Positions 13,001 through 23,263 of a stretch of 64,000 bases of DNA are shown here, in pieces (positions within the stretch are counted from its first letter, which is position 1; each line of letters starts with the position of its first letter). The translations under genes were made by a program, and so were the position numbers. Location: NCBI GenBank assembly GCA_017871115.1, contig JAFCIZ010000005.1, forward strand, positions 4,519,501 through 4,583,500. Direction: 5' to 3'. The notes beneath the pieces were generated by a model. The model was not told the DNA's origin. It did no database searches and saw nothing but the letters and a program-made list of their open reading frames with translations. This DNA is from Cunninghamella blakesleeana (Eukaryota; Mucoromycota; Mucoromycetes; Mucorales; Cunninghamellaceae).

Positions 13001-13184
13001 GGTAAGTGCTACGGTTTATAGTAATAATGTAGAAAGGTTAAATGCAAAAAGAATTACCTTTTTATTGGTTAACGAACGGGAACGTACTGAAAGTATGGTT
13101 TACATGGTTCAAGTAAGAGAAGAGGATGCTGGAAATGCTTTGTATGATTATTTGAAAATTAAAAATGCTCAAAATGGATGGTAA
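8439..13184 (+). CDS. Rho guanine-nucleotide exchange factor (DH-PH) with Pro/Gln-rich linker and C-terminal PH-like region
   Basis: Eight exons join in frame: 8439-8525, 8635-8721, 8870-8920, 9155-9250, 9447-9536, 9821-10009, 10146-11936 and 12075-13184, about 1166 aa. Every junction is phase 0 and the first five exons code only 17-32 residues each. Residues about 1-200 have the helical pattern of a DBL-homology domain (it starts LIQLLEAENKYIEHL). A PH domain follows from about 206 (RPGKIILQDKFVLLTDNN ... VYMILTSDMLMICHQ ... WSGM). A linker of roughly 500 residues is rich in Pro, Gln and Asn with SH3-ligand-like PPRP repeats. The last exon has two beta-rich blocks (LFRNDQCQVFRWKDETWYAV; CKCKLFSQNEHSNWSSFG) resembling PH-like or Ran-binding folds. 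It likely activates Cdc42/Rho1 in polarity. The family is recognised; the exact orthologue is not. Confidence 0.75.
8810..8841 (+). repeat. TA dinucleotide run in Rho-GEF intron 2
   Basis: About 16 TA/AT units just before the pyrimidine tract and acceptor of the intron. Confidence 0.9.
9712..9736 (+). repeat. TTTGC pentanucleotide tandem repeat in Rho-GEF intron 5
   Basis: Five TTTGC units in a row within the pyrimidine-rich part of a 284-base intron. It may act as an extended polypyrimidine tract. Confidence 0.85.
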
Positions 13185-14129
13185 AAGATATATATATATA
13201 TATATCTTTTCCCTTTCCTTCCCATACCTTTCCTTTTCATTCTATTCATGCACTTTTTTTTTTTTTTTTAATATCATTATTTATATTTAACAATTTGCTT
13301 TTACTTTTTCTATATATTTTAAAAACACACTTCAATGCATTTTTACATGTATACACATTTCTCTTTCCATTCTTTAATTATTTTCATTTTTTTTTTAAAT
13401 AATACATTTATTTTCATGGTTTATTATTGTTATTTTATAATCCATTCCTTTCATTTTTTTTAATACATTCTTTAATTTTTTATTATTTTTTAGTTTATTT
13501 ATTTTATTAATTTCACTCATTTTATATCATAATAAATTTATTATTATTATAATATTATAATCACGATTGAATATATATATATATATATATATTTAATTTA
13601 TGTATTAAGGTATGAAATAAAAGAAGTTTGCTAAACTCCTCATGGTGTGTATATAAGAAAAAGAAATGAGTAAATGATATCTATTGTTTTTTTTATTATT
13701 CAAAGACAAACTTTTGCAAGCCTTAATGAATGTTTTTTTTACGGTTTCTTTTCTTATAAAATGCTTTCTTTTCCTTTTTTAAAGAACTAATTAGCAAATA
13801 AATATAAAAAGACATTACTCGATTCATTATATCATTGGTACTTTATACATGTTTTAAAATGCATGATCTGTATTAAAAAGATAAATGAAATAAGGTACAA
13901 AAAACAATACGTGTGATACCTCTTTTAAAAATGAAAATCAAGGGGCAGCCTTTTTCAATTTTTTTTACCAGTATATTCTATTTGTTCCTATTTTTTTTAT
14001 AATATAAACTAAGATATATATACATATTATAATAGTAATATACACCAACAATGTATAAATCAAATATTAATTTTTTTAATACAAAAAAAAAAGAACTGTG
14101 TAAAAAAAGTAAAGAAAAAAAAATATATT

Positions 14130-14162
<33 letters not shown>

Positions 14163-14290
14163 GGTTTATTTGAAGTAATAATATAAACAGTGAATTTTCA
14201 TTATTAAAAAAAAAAATGAGGTATAGATGATCCTTTTCTTTTTATTTTATTGTAAAAATAATTTACTTTATTGAAAATTTTTTATTATTA
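13185..14290. other. Convergent intergenic, Rho-GEF / RMI1
   Basis: 1.1 kb of 3'-flanking sequence with long T runs and TA repeats at about 13569-13591 and 14138-14162. No coding signal was found on either strand. Confidence 0.6.
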
Positions 14291-15170
14291 CTATTCATTA
14301 ATCGCCAAGTACCTTGTTCCTTTCGCTATATATTCATTTTTATTATCTACTCTTATTATTGATAAATCAATATCAAGCTCTGCTTTAGTTTCCCGTAGTT
14401 TTAAGGCCAAAGGTCTCATAGCCTATGTAATAATATGAATTAGAATTTTTTTTAATAATATGATCATTTTTTTTTAAATATGAAAGTTTTAATATTAGAA
14501 TTGTTAACGTTACCCTTTTCATTGCTTTATTGTACCCTTCTGGAGTTTCATATTCTACTTGAAGTTTTTTAGGAAATAAATCGAGACCGAGTTCCTAAAA
14601 TAATAATTTAATGTTAGTTTAAAAGACTCAGTTTTTTCTGTATATTTTTGTTTTTAGAAATTAATAAAATAAAATAAAATAATGATATAACGGCAGTTAC
14701 CTTATTTGTAAGCGAAATAAATATTGATCCACATTTTTCATCGTGGAGTAATTCACAAGTAATATCAAAATAACCAACTAGTGATGATATAGCGGTAGGT
14801 CTCAATCCATTGACCTATTTTTTAAATAAAAAAAATACAAACAAAAACAAAAATTGATACAGTATAATTATTACAATATTATCAATATTATCAATATTTC
14901 ATATTTAATAAATTTCTTCTTTTCTTACCACAACAGTATGAATGCATTTGTCATCGGATATATCAATATTGTTTTTTAAGTCATCTAGTAATTTTTTTAA
15001 TTCTGTAACAGTAATTATTTTAGTAACAGCACCTGGTGTTGAGTTGTAATCATCCATATCCAAATCAATAATTTCATCGTGAATATCTTGTAGATGATGT
15101 TCCTCTTTAATGATGGTAGGAGTTGTTGATTTTGTTGTATTGGAACTAGCTGAAGTATAAAGCGAAGGTA

Positions 15171-15215
<45 letters not shown>

Positions 15216-16761
15216 TATTTATAGTTTTATTATCATTTTCAGCTGAAACATGGTTATTCACAGGTGTATTAGATGCCAAATGCTTGTATTCTTTTAGTGA
15301 AGATGTAGGGCGTGAACTATTGGATATATTTTGATTTGTACTTGCATTGGTAGACTTACTAATGGGTGAAGTATTATTGTTATAATCATTATTACAAATG
15401 AATCCATTTACAGCAGTATCATAATCAAGATTAGAATCAATCACACTAGCATCATTGTCATTGGCTATATTCTTTACATTATTATTATTATTAGATGCTA
15501 TAGTATCTTCATAATCTAAACCCATTTTTTCAAGTTGTTGAGACACTTGTGAGGATCCATCATCATTATATATTGGATTGGAATAATCATCTATTGGATA
15601 AGCATAGTTACCATCTACTGAATAAGCATTTTCATCTATTGGAAATTCATCATCATCATCTAAAATTTCTATTAAGTCAGGTCGTTCTGTTTGAGATTCT
15701 AATTGTTCAATAGTATCGATATCTTCCATTGTTAAATCATTATCAAATTCATCTATATCTTCATTATGAGGTCTAAAATCGTTCATGTAGCTGCTGTTGT
15801 TATTCTTATTATTTGTTGAAACATTAGCTGCTGTTGCCACTTTGTTTTGTGAAGCTAATGTGTTAATTCTTGGAGTCTGTTGATTTATTGGTTCTGGATT
15901 TCTATCAGATATTATATTTGAGTTGTCAATATTAGCTGTCAGAGTTAATCTATTTATTTTTAATAATAATAGCAATAATAATATAAATACATATATAATA
16001 TTAGTTAAACACTAATTTATTTCTAAATATATATATATATATATATAATTCCCAGCATCAATTTATACTCTTTTATCATACCTTTCTTCAAATCTCTTTA
16101 TTAGCTCCTTTTCCATTGTATCTGTATTAAAAGTTGGAATACTACCGCCTAAGTATTTGATATTTTCAGGTTTTACCAGTAATATACCATTTGCATATAT
16201 ACCATCTGATACCAAAAACTAATATATGTATAACAAAAAATAAAATTAAAATAGGATGATAATTAATACAATAGCATCAAATAAACTTATAATATCGATA
16301 ATAAAATTAGCAATATAATTTTATATCCATTCTATTACTTTTGATCCAAAAGGTGTCATAATATTAATGGAATGGTTTGGTATCATTTCATATACATAGA
16401 TATCATATTTTCCATCTGTCAGCAGCCATTTTAGGTTTCCTCGCTTAATGGGTACCCCTTTTTTTAAATCATTTATTAATCCGAATAAAGAATGAGTTGT
16501 ATCTACTGTATCTTTTAATTGAAGTATCATATTTTTTTGAACACCATTTTGTAAAATGGGCTCACTAGATAATGATATGTCCGTTTTTAAAAATTCAGTA
16601 TATAAATCCTGTATAAGTTGATCTTGAACCGTAGTATTGGATGACTGATAATTGCTATTACTATATTTTGATTGTTGATACCAATTATCATAATAGTTAT
16701 TTTTTAAAACGACACTTTTTTTTTTTTGAAGTAATGAAAGTATTTGATCATTATTAAACAT
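14291..16761 (-). CDS. RMI1: RecQ-mediated genome instability protein 1 (RMI1-like)
   Basis: Six exons on the minus strand (16761-16339, 16218-16082, 15949-14929, 14814-14701, 14594-14514, 14422-14291) give about 635 aa. The N-terminal 190 residues match the RMI1 OB-fold: KRGNLKWLLTDGKYDIYVYE, then GSKFLVSDGIYANGILLVKPE and NIKYLGGSI. The LLTDG and GI-LL-PEN-LGG pattern is diagnostic. The middle (about 340 aa, exon 3) is acidic and Asn-rich, without recognisable folds. The last 150 residues (TELKKLLDDLKN ... GYFDITCELLHDEKCGSIFI) look like a second, C-terminal OB-type domain. RMI1 stabilises topoisomerase III and, with the BLM/Sgs1 helicase, dissolves double Holliday junctions. Yeast Rmi1 is much shorter; this length is close to the animal form. 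The poly-Asn tract is at about 15171-15214. Confidence 0.8.
15171..15213 (+). repeat. ATT/AAT trinucleotide tract in RMI1 exon 3
   Basis: About 14 ATT units on the plus strand, read as poly-Asn on the minus strand. Confidence 0.85.
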
Positions 16762-16901
16762 ATTTTTATTTATATATAAATGTATTTTCTAAAAAAATAA
16801 ATTTAAAAGGAAATAAAGAAAGTTAAAAAAGTATAAAGCGCGAAAAAAAATTCACGATGAAATGCTTTTTTTTTAAAAAAAATTAAAATTCCGATTTTTT
16901 T

Positions 16902-18756
16902 TTAGCTATCCATTGAACGAGTATATCTTTTTTTTGCATTATTATTTTTACGTTTCGGTTTATAAGCTTTATCAGTATAATCGTCGTCGTCATCATCAGA
17001 ATCCCATGAAGCTCTTTTCTTTTTTAACTTTTTGCGATATGGTTTTGAATTTTTTCCTTGATCATCTTCATCATCATCTAGGTCATCCATAGTTGATAGG
17101 TTTTTCCTTCCATGTTTAGTATGTGTACGAATCATTTTTTGAATTTCTCCATTTTCTGATTTTTTGTCAAATAAATACCGCGCTTTTCCTTTTTCATCTA
17201 GTACATAGTTATCGTCATGTATTTCTCCACTTGCAATTAATAATCTATAAAAATTGGAACACTAAAAAAAAATAAAGCAATTAATAAAATTAAAAATTAG
17301 TTTTATTTTATTTTTATATGCTTATAAGTTTATACCTGATACCCCACACGCCCAGGTATAGCCATTGAAAAGATTCCCCATTGAGAATTAGCACCTACTT
17401 CTTTAAGTCGATTTAAAAATAAAGTTTTTTCATCTGCCGTCCATGGGCCTTTATGTTGCTCTTCACCAGGAGCATTGAATCTATAATAATAACTATTTGG
17501 GTTGCTATCAATCATTCTATAGGCACGTAATCGAGCACCAGACCATCCTTCAAACTGTTGTGTTTGGCTATTATTCTCTTGCACTTGCTTTAATGCATCA
17601 TCTAAAGCTAACCTGCCTACAGATCGAACACGACTACATCAATATACAAATAATATTAATATTAATAGAATAGAGTTAGTTATGCTACTTAAATAGCATT
17701 ATATAGCAATAAATAATAGTATTCAAAGTAAATTAAATTTACCGTTTTTTTTCTTTTATTTCTAGAGATGGTGATAATGATGTTGGAATAGGAGTGGTTG
17801 GTACTGATAAATTATTTATTTCGCCATCATCACTTAACGAGTTATTATTATCAGGAAAAGCGGTTTGTATTGGTTTTACTGGTTTCCTTTTACTGTATTT
17901 TCGTTTGGTTTCTGTAGTTTTTTTTGTTGAAGTTATTGATGAAGATAAAGATAGAGATGGCAAAGACGGTGAAGATAAGCACGAAGGTGAAGGTGATGTT
18001 TTAATAGAGATGTCTTGTTGAATGGAATAAGGTGGTGATAATGGTTTTATGATTTGTGGATTTATTATTGGATCAATTAAAATAGAATTCATATCTTTTT
18101 TCATTGATAACCTATTAATACTATTACTATTATCATTATTATTTATGTCGTTATGATAGCTGTTTTCATTATTACACGTTTTTATTTCTTTGATAGATTC
18201 TTTATTAGATGTACTATTACTATTATTTTCTGATGGTGAAACTTCATTCATTGCTGCTTGTTGTTGTAATAAAGATTGAATATAAGGCAAATAGTTTGGC
18301 TGAGTGATTAGTCGTAATATAACTTCATCCTACCATATATAAATACTATTTAATTATTACATCCCATCTATTTATTTATATATTTACATATTTATTATTC
18401 TTTATGTCCTTTACCTCATTAAAAAAACAGTCTTCCAACATTTTATATATTTCAATATCGCTTACGTAATTAAACATGCTTCTTACTTTTAATACTTTAA
18501 AGTTATAAAGAGCTGGATCCATATCATAAGGTATAATAGGTATGACATTGTATACACGCTGATCCATAATATTTTCTGGATTGTATGCTGAACTTTTTGT
18601 TTCTTCTTTTGTTATAGCCGTAGCGGCTGTATCTTTCACTTGGGTAACTTGATTTATATTGGTTGTTTTATTTCCTTCTTCCTATAAATAAAAATTAAAT
18701 ATAATAATGAATAAATAATACTTTATTTTTTTCAAACATTTCACTAAATTTTCTAT

Positions 18757-18787
<31 letters not shown>

Positions 18788-19049
18788 GTTTACCTTATCA
18801 TTATTTAAAGTATCTTTGTTTTATAAAATATGACAGGTTGAAAAAAAAAAATGAAGAGATAAAGGAGCAATTTTTTAAAAAGTTTAAATATAAAGGGGCA
18901 GGAAAGAAATAAACACCGCTTATACCTTTTTAGGGATCCATTTTCCTACCTTTTTTTTCTCTTTTTCTGCTTTTTCGAAATTTTTATTTACCTTCTTCCT
19001 TTGGTGGTGATATAGGTACTGGAATCTTTGCTTTTTTAGTACGAACCAT
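16902..19049 (-). CDS. Myb/SANT-domain protein, function unknown
   Basis: Six exons (19049-18992, 18813-18794, 18681-18415, 18329-17743, 17633-17336, 17261-16902) give about 529 aa. The second exon is only 20 nt and is needed to keep frame. The conserved core is near residues 350-450: FEGWSGARLRAYRMIDSNPN, then KGPWTADEKTLFLNRLKEVG and QWGIFSMAIPGRVGYQCSNF. This is a single Myb/SANT helix set with the tryptophan of the first helix and the IPGRVGYQCSNFYR helix. The N-terminal part is Ser/Asn-rich. The C-terminus alternates Lys-rich and Asp-rich blocks (KKKRASWDSDDDDDD), typical of nuclear or nucleolar proteins. DNA or histone-tail binding is inferred. I do not recognise the orthologue. The gene lies upstream of RMI1 on the same strand, 140 bases away. 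Confidence 0.78.
18794..18813 (-). other. 20-nt internal micro-exon of the Myb/SANT gene
   Basis: On the minus strand, AAAG|ATACTTTAAATAATGATAAG|GTAAAC is flanked by a normal acceptor and donor. It adds DTLNNDK and converts phase 1 into phase 0, exactly what exon 3 requires. Without it, joining exon 1 to exon 3 leaves frame. Confidence 0.65.
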
Positions 19050-19540
19050 TTTGATGAAATAAAAATAAAGAAAGAAAAAAAAAGATAGATAGTGAAAATA
19101 GGTGGGAATATAAAAAAACAAACAAAACATAAACAAATGGACTGGTTTTCTTGGTTTATTTGTCTCTAATTTCCATATCCAGGTTGACTCTTCATATAAA
19201 TTACAAGTGGAAACATAAATATTATCTTACATTGCACTATCAAAAAAAATAAAATATTAAATATACCTAAATTTTCTTTATTTGAATTATTCGCTAAAAT
19301 TATATCAATATGATTTAATCAAAATATATCAATTGCATAAAATTCGAATGCATGAGCTTTTTTTAATATGTATCTTTTGGATTTTACTATGAAAGCACTA
19401 TGAAAGGTTTTTTTTTTGAAAACTATAAAAGGAAATTCGTATACCATATTGTTTTTATAATTTTATTTAATAAGTTAGGTGGTAAAAAGCAGCGAACCAA
19501 TATTTAAAATGATATTCAAATATAGTAACTAAGAAAGAAC

Positions 19541-19571
<31 letters not shown>

Positions 19572-19846
19572 GATTTTTTCAATGCACCTACTTTTTTTAT
19601 ACAGTGTGTGTAGTAAAACTTTTTACAAACTCTCTTATATTTATTTTACAAAAAAAAAAAACTGTCCTATTCTATTTACAAAGTATTAATAATAGTTTTA
19701 ATATACTGTACAATATTGTTACATACTATTTTATCCTTAAACAATATGAATTAGTGAAAAATAAAATAAAATAAAATATATAAATGTATAATGTTATAAT
19801 AAATAATGAGTGATCAAATGAAAAATAAAGTAAAAATTAAAACAAA
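19050..19846. other. Intergenic, 5' of Myb/SANT gene and 3' of transcription factor
   Basis: AT-rich, no gene seen. It contains a 29-base poly-A run at 19541-19569. Confidence 0.6.
19541..19569 (+). repeat. 29-base poly-A run
   Basis: 29 consecutive A on the plus strand, about 280 bases beyond the stop codon of the minus-strand transcription-factor gene. There are no target-site duplications or adjoining retroelement sequence, so it is not read as a retroposon tail. Confidence 0.95.
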
Positions 19847-20733
19847 TTACTTGCTTGATGGATACACTAATGAATTAGATATGTTTGAAGGTGTAGAATT
19901 ATTTGATATGTCACCCCTAATAAAAGTTGGATTAGTTTGAGATCCTAAATTATTATTGTATTGTATGTCCTGCATAGAATATTCATAATTAAATGCTGTA
20001 GGTTGTTGTTGTTGTTCATTGTAAATGTCTGTTAAATTACTATCATTATTATTGCTATTATAATATGATTGATGAATGTTTGTTTTTGTTGAATAATATG
20101 ATGTTGATGCTGATGGAGATTCCAAAGGAACTTGGTCTAATATAAATGGAAAAGAAAAAGATGAATTAATAATAGGTGATGTTGGTATGGATGCTTGTTG
20201 TTGCTGTTGTTGTTGTTGATGGTGAGTTATATTCACTTTTTGTAATACATTATCAATATCCAAAATTAACTGATATACATTAACATCGTTTTCAAATGGG
20301 TAATGTTTAAGCATATTTTGTAAAGATAGTAATTGTTGAACAGCACGATTAGCCATGGATGTGTCATGTTGGTATAAAGCAAGCTCATAAAGTGTATTAA
20401 AACTTGGCTCCATGATTGTCAATATATAAAAAATAAGACAAGGGTGGGACTGAGGAACCAAGAGTAAAAGATAATTTGTATATTCCATGACTGCATCAAA
20501 TCGATTCCGCATGGCAATTAAATCCAAAATGCGTTGATCATTCATATGGAAACTTTCATACACATTCAATTTTAACGTAGTAAATTCACCAAATAAAAGT
20601 AACGCAAGTTCAATACCAAATGCACGAGAGGGTACCTCTTGTAATTCAATATCATTTATTTCCACCATTATCTCCTGCATGGTTGTCGCTGTGGTACTAG
20701 CATTACTATTACTATTATCATTGATATTATTAC

Positions 20734-20765
<32 letters not shown>

Positions 20766-22410
20766 TGCAATTGCTGTTGTTGCCAATAAAAGGGGTTTAA
20801 TGTTTCAGGTAAACCCGTTAACCAATCTTCTAATTGCTGCTCAATGTATTTTAAATGGTGAATCAGTTGTATTTCCGTAGTTTTGGTTTGTAAACATTGC
20901 TTAATGGACCGAGTTAATAACATTAGTTTCACACTATGGATACAGAAATCTAAACAATAACCAATCTCATTTGTTTCGTTTTGTCGTTTTCTAGGCTGTC
21001 TTCTAGCATTCAATATATCTGATTCATTTAATAATAGAGGTCGATTAAAATGAATTGATGCGGATACATGGATCCAAACACAGGACCACCACAATCTTCT
21101 ATCATCTTCACGTATGACTTCATTGACAAGCATTCCTTTTTCTTTATTTAAATTCAGTACTTGTGCCATTCGTATTGCTAAATCGCTATAATGAATTGCT
21201 TTCAAGTGATCAGTTGCACTAGTGATTTGGTACATATACATGTGAAGTAAAGATCGTATATTGTTTCTACTGCTGGTCATAAAACATAATTCTAATATTT
21301 CTTCTGCTTGTTGAAAGTAAAATTCGCCACGGTTGGTATTAATATGTTTAGATAAAAGATCATCATGTCCGTGGTTAAAATGTTGATGAGAGGCATACTT
21401 TTCATGATTATAAATATAGGCTCGGACGGCTTTTGATAATAAAGTTAAATCTAACTTATTTTGACCACGTAAACTATCAATATAAGGCTGTGATATTAAT
21501 TCTACTAATTTGTCCTTTTCCACCATTTGATATAAAATAAAACAACGAGCATATCGAGTTGTTAAAACCATATCCACCCATGCTAATTCCTCTGTACTTT
21601 CTTTATCAAGAATAACATGGCTTAGTTGATGATGAGCATGTTGATTTACTGGGCTTATTTTTTTTAATTGTCGTGTAAAGATAGTATTTGATTTTTCTCG
21701 TACAAATGTCGGGTTGATCCCACTAACTAATAACTTGGCAAAATGGTGCGATTCATTTAAACTAGTTGTAATATTGATCTTGTTGTCTTGAAGGGTAATA
21801 AGCGGATCGACGAATGGCTGAGCATTATTGTCATCATTGTCATTACTGTTGTTGCTTTTTTTTTTTTTATTAATAGGTGATGTAGTGCTATTGTTTGATA
21901 TTGTATTGACGCTTTGATGATCATCGTTACCGTCTTTTAAATAAGCTATTAATCGAGTTTCTAACTTTTTTAGTCTTCGTTCAATATCTTTCATATCCAC
22001 TGGTCCATCGCCTACTTGTGCTTGTATTTGCTGATATTCCGCTTTTAATGTTTTACTAGACATACACTTTGAGCAATCTTGTTTTGACTCTTTTAAATCT
22101 TTACAATCTGCACACTTAATAATAACAGTGATATTAATAACAATAGTATTAATAATACAATATAAAAATAAAATAGAATGAAGAAGAAAAAGAAGAAGAA
22201 TACATTTATTAGTATACAAAGTTCAAGGAGCTTTGTTTATGTTTTTTTAAGAATGAATGGCTGAGTAATCAAAGTATAATAACCCCTAATTATATACTTT
22301 AGAGTATACTACTTTTATATTTATAGTATATAAAAAATAAACGGATGCCTTACTTTGATTATACCATTCCCTTGTTTTTGTCGCTTTAAAGGTGGAATAT
22401 TATCTACCAT
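19847..22410 (-). CDS. Fungal-specific transcription factor with incomplete Zn2Cys6 cluster
   Basis: Two exons, 22410-22354 and 22114-19847, give about 774 aa. The junction reads GNGIIK|CADCKDLKESKQDCSKC. The four cysteines (CxxC-x9-CxxC) sit where a Zn2Cys6 cluster would be, but the third and sixth cysteines of that motif are absent. A short coiled coil follows (IERRLKKLETRL), as in zinc-cluster regulators. Residues about 290-460 match the fungal transcription-factor middle homology domain: YFQQAEEILELCFMTSS, AIRMAQVLNLNK, EDDRRLWWSCVWIHVSAS and FNRPLLLNESDI. Poly-Asn and poly-Gln tracts lie later. The acceptor of the only intron is AAG, weaker than TAG. The minus-strand frame extends 35 codons above the acceptor as hydrophobic low-complexity sequence, which I read as intron. 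Target genes are unknown. Confidence 0.8.
20734..20764 (+). repeat. ATT/AAT tract (poly-Asn) in transcription-factor gene
   Basis: About ten ATT units on the plus strand code for Asn on the minus strand, between the middle homology domain and the C-terminal region. Confidence 0.85.
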
Positions 22411-23263
22411 GAGTAAGTTAAGTCATTCAAATTAAAAACAAAAAAAGACAAAAAAAAAAAAAATAACCAATAGAACAATAAAGAAGAGTTAAAAAAAAAA
22501 GAGAAGGAAAGAGGAAAAAGAAAGTTTTTTTTTTTAAAAAAAAAGTAAAAATCTTATAGCCGAACCCGAAAAAGAAAGGTGCGGAGTTTTTTGGTGTGTT
22601 ATATAAAAATATAAGCACTAATATTAATTTATTAATTTGTTTATTAAAAAGTAAATAATCAAACATATAGCTCCTAGTACTATCTTTATATATATATATA
22701 TATATATATATATTTAAAAAAAATAGAATTGTAATAGTAATAGGTATAGTTTTTGTCCAAAAATTATTTCAAGTTGCGCGATTAAACTCCAAAAGCAGAA
22801 CCTGTGTTACTTAAATAATAAAAGAAAGTTTTGTGTTATATTCAATTTTAAATTAAGACACGTCATTGTTTGCAATCCAATATCATAAGCCATCTACATC
22901 CTTAACCAAATAGTAATAGACACTCATTTAATGTGAGTGAATATATAAATATATATATATATATATTTATATAAATAAATTATAAATAAATGAACCAATA
23001 ATTTTTATTATTGATTTTTGCGAATTTTATGTTTAGAAGGAATGATTAACTATCCAGAATGTTATCATTTTTTTTTTTTTTTTTGAGGCTAAAGATGTCA
23101 AAGTTGTCATACTTTTCTCAATATAAAGGTTGTTATAGTTTAGTCAAACAGTACCCATAAAATAAAAATAAAGATATAATCCCTTTTATAGTATCACATC
23201 ATATTTTAGTAAGTTTCAATAAGTGCGTTTTATTTACAAATAAGAGTATAACTTATATAAATA
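22411..23263. other. Intergenic, upstream of transcription factor and downstream of GID7-like gene
   Basis: No supportable gene. There are poly-A/poly-T blocks, a TA run at about 22686-22712, and a slightly GC-richer patch near 22780 (CAAGTTGCGCGATTAAACTCC) of unknown meaning. Confidence 0.55.

Noticed and set aside
19541..19569. Poly-A run as tail of a retroposed copy
   Set aside because: No coding or RNA-gene sequence precedes it and no flanking direct repeat was found. Other long A runs lie in introns, so simple slippage explains it.
22115..22219. Upstream extension of the transcription-factor frame (hydrophobic, could pass as a membrane anchor)
   Set aside because: It is a TTATTATTATT-type low-complexity stretch directly before an acceptor. 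Joining a polar exon at 22410-22354 gives a more sensible N-terminus running into the cysteine motif.
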